Shown piece after piece: positions 56,904 to 64,000 of a stretch of 64,000 bases of DNA. The stretch is from assembly GCF_007954265.1 (NCBI RefSeq), contig NZ_VOLS01000014.1:19499-83498 (forward strand). Direction: 5' to 3'. The notes under the pieces are model-generated. The model was given only the letters and a program-made list of their open reading frames with translations, was not told the origin of the DNA and searched no databases. The stretch is from Colwellia sp. C1TZA3 (GTDB taxonomy: Bacteria; Pseudomonadota; Gammaproteobacteria; Enterobacterales; Alteromonadaceae). Made by a program: the position numbers and the translations under genes. Numbering within the stretch: position 1 is the first letter of the stretch; each line of letters opens with the position of its first letter.

Positions 56904-58000
56904 ACACATTATTAGTTACAGGCGGTGCCGGTTTTATTGGTGCTAACTTTGTCCATTATTGGCTAAATAATTATCAACAAGATAAGGTGATTGTTCTTGA
57001 TGCGTTAACTTATGCAGGTAATTTAGCTAATTTAGCCCCCGTGCAAAGCAATGCTAACTTTACTTTTGTTAAAGGTGATATTTGCGATCAAGCCTTGGTA
57101 GAGTCATTACTTAAAGAGTATCACGTCAATACAATTGTGCATTTTGCCGCTGAATCTCATGTTGATAGATCAATTACCGGTCCTGATGCGTTTATAGAAA
57201 CCAATATACTGGGTACATATTCGTTATTAAAGGCTGCCAAAAAGCAGTGGCTTGATAAACCGCTAGAAAATGGCAGCGATCCTATTGAACATAGATTTCA
57301 TCATGTTTCTACAGATGAAGTATACGGTACGTTATCAGCAACTGATCCTGCCTTTAAAGAAGATACCGCTTACGCACCTAATTCGCCTTATTCAGCGAGT
57401 AAAGCGGCAAGTGATCACTTAGTCAGAGCGTATCATCATACTTATGGTTTAAATGTTACTACCAGTAACTGTTCTAATAACTATGGGCCCTATCATTTCC
57501 CAGAAAAGCTTATTCCACTGGTTATTACTAACGTATTACAAAATAAGTCATTACCTATTTATGGTGATGGTATGCAAATAAGAGATTGGCTGTATGTAGA
57601 AGATCACGCGTATGGTATTGATCTGGTATTAAATAAAGGCCGTGTTGGTGAAAACTATAATATTGGTGGTAATAATGAATGGGCTAATATCAATATAGTT
57701 AAACAAGTTTGCCAGCTTGTGGAGCAACAATTTAAAAATAACCAAGCATTAGCGAAAAGGTTTCCATTAGCGGTTGCGGCAAAAGAGCAAAGTACTGAAT
57801 CGTTAATTACTTACGTAACTGATCGCGCCGGTCATGATAGACGCTACGCCATTGATGCGACTAAAACTCGTGATGAGTTAGGCTATGAGCCTAGAGAGTC
57901 TTTTGAAACAGGTATTGCTAAAACCGTTGATTGGTATTTAAATAATGAATCTTGGTGGATCGCTATTATGGATGGTTCTTATCAGGATTTGGTTGTATAG
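56900..58000 (+). CDS. rmlB: dTDP-glucose 4,6-dehydratase RmlB
   Basis: The 366-residue SDR enzyme makes dTDP-4-keto-6-deoxyglucose. TGGAGFIGANFVHYW is the NAD loop, HFAAESHVDRSI and STDEVYG hold active-site residues, and YSASKAASDHLVRAY the YxxxK pair. TSNCSNNYGPYHFPEKLIP is also diagnostic. It ends the operon; a 256 bp gap follows. Confidence 0.97.
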   Translation: MNTLLVTGGAGFIGANFVHYWLNNYQQDKVIVLDALTYAGNLANLAPVQSNANFTFVKGDICDQALVESLLKEYHVNTIVHFAAESHVDRSITGPDAFIETNILGTYSLLKAAKKQWLDKPLENGSDPIEHRFHHVSTDEVYGTLSATDPAFKEDTAYAPNSPYSASKAASDHLVRAYHHTYGLNVTTSNCSNNYGPYHFPEKLIPLVITNVLQNKSLPIYGDGMQIRDWLYVEDHAYGIDLVLNKGRVGENYNIGGNNEWANINIVKQVCQLVEQQFKNNQALAKRFPLAVAAKEQSTESLITYVTDRAGHDRRYAIDATKTRDELGYEPRESFETGIAKTVDWYLNNESWWIAIMDGSYQDLVV

Positions 58001-58171
58001 CTTTATTTGTAGGTAATATAAATAAAAGAGTAGTTTTTGAAAAACAGACGATTTTTATAGCAAGTAAAGTGTGGTGACCTTAGTAGATTATAGTAGCAAC
58101 TATAGAAACTAGTGAAATGATGCTAGCCTTAAGTGAGGTTATTATTTATTTATCTATAACAGCTTGTTCAG

Positions 58172-58202
58172 CCCTTAGTCAGTTTTTCTTAATCACTGAG
58201 GG
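58172..58202 (+). other. Hairpin in the leader of the beta-CASP gene
   Basis: CCCTTAGT (58172-58179) pairs with ACTGAGGG (58195-58202), with one G-T pair, around a 15-base loop. It could be a transcript end of the rml operon or a leader structure of the next gene. Confidence 0.4.
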
Positions 58203-58256
58203 TTAAAATAATGTGAACAGGATGTTCTCAATGTTAATTAAAAAAAGGATTTTAAA

Positions 58257-59813
58257 ATGGACTTTACTGCAAAAGTTATTCATCACGGCGCGGTTAATGG
58301 TGTTACTGGCTCGTGTCATCAATTAGTTATTAATAGCGCTACCAGTATTTTAGTTGATTGTGGCTTGTTTCAAGGGGCTGAGGTTGCGGGTAAGTCGGCT
58401 GCAGCGGGTTTAACTATCGACTTTGATATTAGCCATATTACCGCACTTATTGTCACCCATTGCCATATCGATCATGTTGGCCGTATTCCTTATTTATTGG
58501 CGGCGGGGTTTACTGGGCCAATATTTTGTACTGAGGCGAGTGCTAGTTTACTGCCGTTAGTGATTGAAGATGCCCTTAAAGTGGGGGTTACTCGTGATCG
58601 GGCATTAATTGCGGCTTGTCTTAAATTACTTAATCAGCAAATTAAGCCGATAGCTTATAAACAGTGGTTTAAGTTGCCGGTTAATACGTCGTTATCGCTT
58701 GCTGCTAATCATGCTAATAGCCCGCTTGGTTATCAACAAGCGAAAGCTAAATTTCAACCGGCAGGGCATATTTTAGGCTCAGCGTATGTTGAGGTTGATC
58801 TTGCTATGCCTTTTCCTTCAGTTATTCCCTCGGTTATTTCTGCTGCTGTTGTTGCAGAAAATTCTGCAGAGCAACCTTTAGGCAAACAGTTAACTTCATC
58901 TCACCGTAAACGCTCAACTGATAAGCATAGGGTGGTATTTTCAGGTGATTTAGGTGCGCCGTATGCGCCATTGTTGCCTGCGCCTAAAAGTCCTTATCGG
59001 GCTGATACCTTAATTATTGAGTCTACTTATGGTGATAAAAATCATCAAAGTAGAAAGCTACGCCGACAAAGTTTGCAACGGGTGATTGAACAAGCGGTGG
59101 CAGATAATGGCGTGGTTCTTATTCCGGCTTTTAGTATTGGTCGTACGCAAGAATTGTTATATGAGTTAGAGCAAATTATTCATCAACAGTGCTCTGCTGC
59201 GCACGCTAACAAATCGGTATGGCAGTCTATTGAGGTGATTGTTGACTCACCTATGGCGGCTAATTTTACTGAGCAATATAAAAAGTTTAAGGGCCTGTGG
59301 GATGCAGAAGCTAAACACAAGGTTAGCCAAGGGCGGCATCCGCTTAATTTTAGTCAGTTATATACTATTGGTGAGCATAAGCAGCATTTGTCGGTGGTAA
59401 AGGCGTTAGCTAAACGTAATAAGCCGGCGATTGTTATTGCGGCTAGTGGTATGTGTGCGGGGGGGCGGATAATGAATTATTTAAAGCAATTTATTACTGA
59501 TAAAACCACCGATATTTTGTTTGTGGGTTATCAAGCGCAAGGCACGCCAGGGCGAGATATTCAGCAATTTGCGAATAGGGCGAATGGTTATGTGGTACTT
59601 GACGATAAACGCTATGTGATTAATGCGGCAGTACATACGGTGAGCGGTTATTCGGCGCATGCTGATCAAGCGGATTTGATTAATTTTGTCAAGCGTATGC
59701 GGCATAAGCCAAGACATATTAAAATTGTTCATGGTGATGAAGTGGCTAAGGCGGCTTTGCAGCGTTGTTATCAGGCGATGTTGCCAGAGGCTTTTGTTGA
59801 GATTGCTGAGTGA
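58257..59813 (+). CDS. Beta-CASP metallo-beta-lactamase fold hydrolase
   Basis: The 518-residue protein has the MBL metal motif HCHIDH (68-73). GSCHQLVIN and ILVDCGLFQG precede it and FSGDLGAPYAPLL follows. The beta-CASP insert contains VLIPAFSIGRTQELLYEL, MAANFTE and ASGMCAGGRIMNYL, and VSGYSAHADQADL near the C-terminus completes the RNA-specificity (RMMBL) end. Proteins of this type are endo- or exoribonucleases or related hydrolases. It is not known to be part of capsule synthesis and has its own AAGGA site. Confidence 0.9.
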   Translation: MDFTAKVIHHGAVNGVTGSCHQLVINSATSILVDCGLFQGAEVAGKSAAAGLTIDFDISHITALIVTHCHIDHVGRIPYLLAAGFTGPIFCTEASASLLPLVIEDALKVGVTRDRALIAACLKLLNQQIKPIAYKQWFKLPVNTSLSLAANHANSPLGYQQAKAKFQPAGHILGSAYVEVDLAMPFPSVIPSVISAAVVAENSAEQPLGKQLTSSHRKRSTDKHRVVFSGDLGAPYAPLLPAPKSPYRADTLIIESTYGDKNHQSRKLRRQSLQRVIEQAVADNGVVLIPAFSIGRTQELLYELEQIIHQQCSAAHANKSVWQSIEVIVDSPMAANFTEQYKKFKGLWDAEAKHKVSQGRHPLNFSQLYTIGEHKQHLSVVKALAKRNKPAIVIAASGMCAGGRIMNYLKQFITDKTTDILFVGYQAQGTPGRDIQQFANRANGYVVLDDKRYVINAAVHTVSGYSAHADQADLINFVKRMRHKPRHIKIVHGDEVAKAALQRCYQAMLPEAFVEIAE

Positions 59814-60393
59814 TGGTGACATAGATATGGCCAGGTGCAACAGATGTGGGTCGACACGCACGCAGTGAGGTTCGACAGGGCGTAATGTGCAGGTGGTGAT
59901 GTGAGCTCCTATTAATAGCATAGGGGCCGCTATTATTGTTGAGCTAACGCTTCCCTTTTTTTGAATGATATTCTATGTCACTAGAGTTACAGCATGAATA
60001 AAAATATAGCTATAACCTTATTGATAGCGTAATTATTATTTTATTATCAACTTAGCAGCATATTACTAACAACTTATTATCAATATAAAACTTATGTATT
60101 TGCTGTCGATAAGTATTGCTATGTTTGAACAATCATATGATAGACTCATCGACATAAACTGACGTGGTTTAGTAGATTTAACTAACTGCTTAAAAAATAT
60201 TAACCTTGTTAACAACACTGAGTTTTTTAGTAATAATTCACGCTGGCATGAAAACAAATATAAGGAAATATAAAACAATATAAAACAACTAAAAAGTAAT
60301 GAAAACAGTAAGAATTTTGTATTTCAGATTAAATTTTTAATCACTAATCACTAATCACTAATCACTTAAAACTAAATATAAGGTAATTAAACC
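59814..60393. other. Intergenic region of 580 bp without a supported gene
   Basis: The open frame on the minus strand across 59481-59921 is largely antisense to the previous gene and has no family features. The rest is AT-rich leader DNA of the next gene, ending in a 7 bp tandem repeat. Confidence 0.6.
60340..60367 (+). repeat. 7 bp tandem repeat just upstream of the lipoprotein gene
   Basis: There are three copies of ATCACTA and a fourth, ATCACTT, ending 26 bp before the ATG. Confidence 0.9.
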
Positions 60394-61512
60394 ATGAAAA
60401 AAGTATTACATACTGCACTAGCCGCAAGCATAACGTTGGCGTTAGCCGCATGTAACAACGGTGGTGAAAAAGATGCACCTACTTCAGAAACACCTGCAAC
60501 ACCTGCTACATTAGATTTAGCTGGTTCAGCTGTAAAAGGTTCACTAATTGGCGCTAAAGTGCAAATGTACAGAGCAAGTGATGTCGACTTTACCGCGCCA
60601 TTAACTACAAGCCCTGTAGATATACAAACAGATGAAAATGGTGCTTACACTGGTACTATTGTAAACGCCAGTGGCGATGCCATTGTAGGCGCATTAGTTA
60701 TTAACATTACTGCTGATGCTGATACGCAAATGCGTTGTGACGCGGCAGAATTTTGTGGCGATGTACCTCGTGGTGAATTGATCCCAACTACAGAAATCGC
60801 TGGTTTATCAGTGAGCACTTTAACAGTGGCTCAAGCTGACAATAGTACTGTGATTGAAGCTGATGCAAATACCTTAACCACTATGGCAACTGATGCGGTA
60901 TTGGCTCAAGTTGCAGCAAATACCAACTTAACTATTGATACTATGGCTATTGATGATGTAAGTGCTTTACAACAAAATGCTTCTTTGGTTGTGGGTAAAA
61001 TATTAGGTGTCGATTTATTAGGCACTAATATTTATGACATTAAAATTGTAGACTCTACTGATACGGCAGCTTTCGCTGCAGCAGCAACGGCTGCTGGCGA
61101 TAAAGCTAATATTACCAATACCTTAACTTTGGTCAATGCGTCACTTGCTTCATTAATTGTACCTGCAGGAAGTACTATAGGTGCAACTATTAATAGCTAC
61201 GTGCAAACTGTTGCGGTTGTATCTAACGCTGTAGTAGTAGCGCTTGCGCAAAATGTAGATGTTACTACGGCATTAGCTGCAGTAGCTGATGCTCAAGCAA
61301 CATTAGATATAGCTCAAACACAAATATCTGATCAAGCTACGTTTATCCAACAATCTATTGCGTTAGATGCGGGAAATTTAGGGATAGAAATTGATATTGT
61401 AACAGTTGATATTCCAGAGATTGCGCCTGCAATTGAAATTGACCTAGGTGATATCGTTGGTGGCACTGGTGGTACCGGTGGTACTGGCGGCACTGGTGGT
61501 ACAGGCGGTTAA
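60394..61512 (+). CDS. Surface lipoprotein of unknown function with a Gly-Thr-rich tail
   Basis: The protein has 372 residues. The signal peptide (MKKVLHTALAASITLALAAC) ends in a lipobox at Cys20, followed by a Thr/Pro/Glu linker. The middle is mostly beta and then Ala-rich helical, without a known domain. AGSAVKGSLIGAKVQMY near residue 46 is like the start of carboxypeptidase-regulatory or similar beta-sandwich modules. The last 20 residues are GGT repeats. An AAGG lies before the start. A strong terminator follows, and a YjbH-like gene comes next. Confidence 0.7.
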   Translation: MKKVLHTALAASITLALAACNNGGEKDAPTSETPATPATLDLAGSAVKGSLIGAKVQMYRASDVDFTAPLTTSPVDIQTDENGAYTGTIVNASGDAIVGALVINITADADTQMRCDAAEFCGDVPRGELIPTTEIAGLSVSTLTVAQADNSTVIEADANTLTTMATDAVLAQVAANTNLTIDTMAIDDVSALQQNASLVVGKILGVDLLGTNIYDIKIVDSTDTAAFAAAATAAGDKANITNTLTLVNASLASLIVPAGSTIGATINSYVQTVAVVSNAVVVALAQNVDVTTALAAVADAQATLDIAQTQISDQATFIQQSIALDAGNLGIEIDIVTVDIPEIAPAIEIDLGDIVGGTGGTGGTGGTGGTGG

Positions 61513-61532
61513 TTTAGCCCCTGAGTAACATA

Positions 61533-61557
61533 AAACCCGCCATTGGCGGGTTTTTTT
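61533..61557 (+). terminator. Rho-independent terminator after the lipoprotein gene
   Basis: CCCGCC and GGCGGG pair around ATT, preceded by AAAA and followed by seven T. Confidence 0.92.
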
Positions 61558-61610
61558 ATTATCAGCTATTTTTTATTTACATTTTACTTACATTCCACCT
61601 ATTTTTTTAC

Positions 61611-61657
61611 TTATGTTACTTACTTATGTTACTTACTTATGTTACTTACTTATGTTA
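61611..61657 (+). repeat. 13 bp tandem repeat upstream of the YjbH-like gene
   Basis: Three full copies of TTATGTTACTTAC and a partial fourth end 26 bp before the ATG. Confidence 0.9.
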
Positions 61658-61683
61658 ATTCACTTTGCTAAGGATTTATTCAC

Positions 61684-63786
61684 ATGAAACGCAGTATTCT
61701 ATCGGCTTTAGCTTTGACTCTGGCTTTACCACATTCGGTTATTGTTGCTGCTGAGCCTGAGGCAAGCATGTCTTTTCAAGGCTATAGCGGTTTAATTAAC
61801 ACGCCCACCGCAACATTGTTTGATGAAGGAAAGTTTTATCTACAATATGGTAACCAAGTTGAAACTAGAAGCGGTTATCGCTCTGGTACTAACTATAACT
61901 TTGGTGTGGGTGTGTGGGAATATGTTGAAGTGTCAGGGCGCTTGGCAGATTATGATTTTAGAGTCGGAAATGATGTGACCGATTTATCAGCAAACATTAA
62001 ATTAGGTATTCCTTATATTCCCAAAGACTGGTTTAGTTTAGCGGTGGGGATTCAAGACCTAGGTGGCGCGGCTAATTATTTTGATGCTAAGTATGTGGTA
62101 GCATCAAAAAATATTGTTGAAGAACTAACATTTTCATTAGGTATAGGTAAAAGTGACTCAAATTCAGGGCGCCTTGATGGTGTATTTGCGGGCATGGAGT
62201 GGCAACCTTATCAATGGGCTAAACTCTCTGTAGAGTATGATGCTGCCGATACGCAATTAGGACTGCATTTATCAACGCCTAGCGCTTGGTTTGACAGTGG
62301 CGTGCAATTATCGACCGACGTAGTTATCTCAAGCACTAACGAAGCGTTAAGCGATGATGTTTATTATGGTGTTGGTTTAACTGTTCCGTTAGATTTTAAT
62401 CGGGTAACTAAAACATCGCATAGCAGCGCGAATAACCAGCAGTTATCTAGCGATGAAGCGCATTGGTTATCAGATGAAACAGCGCCCGATATGGTTGATC
62501 GTACCCGGTTGACAGAGCGTTTACGGGTACAAAAATTATTGGTTAACGAAGGCTTTGAAGCCATTAAAGTCGGCGAGGCTGATTTACAGACAATTTATGT
62601 TGAAGTAGAAAACCATATTTATAACCGTAACCAAATAGACGGCCTTGGGGTTTTATTGGGGCTGTTGAGTAAAACGGTGCATTATAATTATTCACATTTT
62701 ACCGTGGTACTTAAAGAGCGGGAAATTCCTGTGCTTATTGTTAAAGGTAGTTTAGCTGAATATGACGCTTTTTTAACGGATAATCGGCCTTTGAAAGTGG
62801 CCATAACTACTGATACTTTTGCGACTCAACGCCAATACTCTACTGCGGTTAGGGATAACAGTAATAATTTTTGGTTAAAGCCGCGCTTTACTTTTTGGCC
62901 GGGTATTGTTTCTAGAGTAGGTACTGAGTTTGGCGCTTTTGACGCGTCTTTAGCTTTGGTTAGTCATGCTGAATTACCGTTATGGCACGGAGCGGCAATA
63001 ACCGCAGTACATACTACCCAAATAGCTGAAACTGAAGACTTTAAAGACGGGAAGTATTTCGGTGATAACAAGCAAAGAACCGGGCTGCGAGGCTATAGTT
63101 TTCATCAAACTTTTTCATTACCTTACTCGGTAAAAAACATGACCTCTGTTGGGCGATTTCGTGACACCTATGACTATTTATCCAATGAAGTGCGCTGGCA
63201 AAGTGTTGATGGTAGCCATAAAGTTAGCCTAGTAACGGCAAGGTATGACAATCAAGAAATAGCAGAAGTAAAACCTTATGCAAATTGTAATATTTTATTG
63301 ATCGGCTGTTGGCCGGCCAAAGAGCTTGAACAGCGAGATGTTATTATTGGTAAGTACCGATATTACAACGCTGAGCTTAATACCTCGGCTGAATTAAAAG
63401 TAGGGCAATATTGGCAACAAGATAAAGGCGCGGTAGTTAAAGTTGAGCGTATGTTCGGTGATGTATCGCTTAACCTAACTTATAAAAATACTAAAGTGGA
63501 TAATGAAGAAGCCAATCAATTTATTGGCATTGGTTTTTCAATACCGTTAACACCACGTAAAGACTTTAATAATAAATACTTTCAGGTCAGAGGTAAGACT
63601 AAATGGGCGTATTCAGTTAGTACGTTAGTTGGAAAAAGCCATAACAACCTAACCCCAGGCTCTGGCGACAGCGCAGAACTGTCTTATAACCTTGATAGTG
63701 CGTTTTATAATAATGACCGCTTAAGTTTTGAGTATATTTATGCCAATGCAAATCGCCTAAAGCAAGCCTATTACCAAGCCCGCTGA
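61684..63786 (+). CDS. YjbH-like outer-membrane beta-barrel protein
   Basis: The 700-residue protein has a signal peptide (cleavage near AVAA, residues 20-23). FQGYSGLINTPTATLFDEGKFYL in shorter blocks, with LGIPYIPKDWFSLAVGIQDLGG and FAGMEWQPY, is the YjbH (DUF940) layout, rich in amphipathic beta strands ending in aromatic residues. YjbH proteins are linked to exopolysaccharide export or surface anchoring in enterobacteria. Here it follows the GGT-tailed lipoprotein and lies 3.7 kb after the capsule locus, so a role in polysaccharide release is possible. Confidence 0.8.
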   Translation: MKRSILSALALTLALPHSVIVAAEPEASMSFQGYSGLINTPTATLFDEGKFYLQYGNQVETRSGYRSGTNYNFGVGVWEYVEVSGRLADYDFRVGNDVTDLSANIKLGIPYIPKDWFSLAVGIQDLGGAANYFDAKYVVASKNIVEELTFSLGIGKSDSNSGRLDGVFAGMEWQPYQWAKLSVEYDAADTQLGLHLSTPSAWFDSGVQLSTDVVISSTNEALSDDVYYGVGLTVPLDFNRVTKTSHSSANNQQLSSDEAHWLSDETAPDMVDRTRLTERLRVQKLLVNEGFEAIKVGEADLQTIYVEVENHIYNRNQIDGLGVLLGLLSKTVHYNYSHFTVVLKEREIPVLIVKGSLAEYDAFLTDNRPLKVAITTDTFATQRQYSTAVRDNSNNFWLKPRFTFWPGIVSRVGTEFGAFDASLALVSHAELPLWHGAAITAVHTTQIAETEDFKDGKYFGDNKQRTGLRGYSFHQTFSLPYSVKNMTSVGRFRDTYDYLSNEVRWQSVDGSHKVSLVTARYDNQEIAEVKPYANCNILLIGCWPAKELEQRDVIIGKYRYYNAELNTSAELKVGQYWQQDKGAVVKVERMFGDVSLNLTYKNTKVDNEEANQFIGIGFSIPLTPRKDFNNKYFQVRGKTKWAYSVSTLVGKSHNNLTPGSGDSAELSYNLDSAFYNNDRLSFEYIYANANRLKQAYYQAR

Positions 63787-63825
63787 TTTAGAGGTTGTAG
63801 GTTTTTTTAGATTTTTTGTTGATCG

Positions 63826-63880
63826 TTTGTAGGGTTTTGTAGGGTTTTGTAGGGCTTTTGTAGGTCGGACTTTAGTCTGA
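63826..63880 (+). repeat. REP foot expansion and single partial hairpin
   Basis: GTAGGGTTTT is repeated about three times (from 63829) and runs into TGTAGGTCGGACTTTAGTC, a REP A copy whose right arm is damaged. The rest of the window to 64000 shows nothing I can name. Confidence 0.75.
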
Positions 63881-64000
63881 GGAATCCCCACAAGTTACTC
63901 AATATAAACTATCTTGAATAAGTGTCTTCATGGCACTTAGTATCATTCTATCCGATAGATAATATCGTTTATGTTGCAGTACCCTTAACGCTAAATACCC

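Noticed and set aside
59481..59921. Open frame of 146 codons on the minus strand
   Set aside because: It is mostly antisense to the beta-CASP gene and its composition is that of a shadow frame.

Overview
The window looks like chromosomal DNA of an AT-rich marine gammaproteobacterium of the order Alteromonadales, most likely Colwellia, Thalassotalea or a close relative. This rests on recBCD, hrpA, rlmI and moaCDE of gammaproteobacterial type, on small families typical of that order (DUF3087, DUF5062, DUF2986), on an RfaH-linked Wzx/Wzy capsule locus, and on the base composition. No rRNA, tRNA, CRISPR array, prophage or full transposase gene was seen. Layout: 1-2336 holds the tail of a methyltransferase, a Gfo/Idh/MocA oxidoreductase and a small zinc-ribbon membrane protein. 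4519-14373 is a tight recC-recB-recD operon (RecBCD helicase-nuclease), followed by small conserved proteins, a broken glyoxalase-like gene, a crotonase, a secreted isoaspartyl peptidase, a CreA-like lipoprotein and an unknown protein. 22653-30114 carries hrpA, a PilZ protein, rlmI, acyP and a quinone oxidoreductase. 30801-32236 is a minus-strand molybdopterin set (moaC, moaD, moaE, DUF1653). From 33650 to 58000 there is a large surface-polysaccharide locus: a WbpM-type dehydratase, the antiterminator rfaH, wzb-wza-wzc export genes, and an AT-rich serotype-like cassette (wzx, an NDK-like/nucleotidyltransferase fusion, a kinase-like gene, wzy, two glycosyltransferases, an initiating sugar transferase, and a PLP decarboxylase, class IV aminotransferase and HpaI-like aldolase trio). 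After a 1.36 kb gap come ugd and rmlACDB (UDP-glucuronate and dTDP-L-rhamnose supply). The window ends with a beta-CASP metallo-hydrolase, a Gly-Thr-tailed lipoprotein and a YjbH-like outer-membrane protein. About a tenth of the window is REP-like palindromic DNA: roughly 70 copies of a hairpin element with a GTAG foot, in six arrays and two single copies between genes. A second class consists of small elements with ATACC...GGTAT ends (MITE-like): three near-identical 159 bp copies and two related types, one next to a truncated gene. How the genes work together: Ugd, RmlABCD and the WbpM-like enzyme make sugar nucleotides; the initiating transferase and the two glycosyltransferases build a lipid-linked unit; Wzx flips it, Wzy polymerises it, and Wzc/Wzb/Wza control length and export. 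RfaH, encoded inside the locus, probably acts at an ops-like site in the leader before wzb. The most original points are the likely small-molecule decoration module in the capsule cassette and the abundance and arrangement of the REP arrays.
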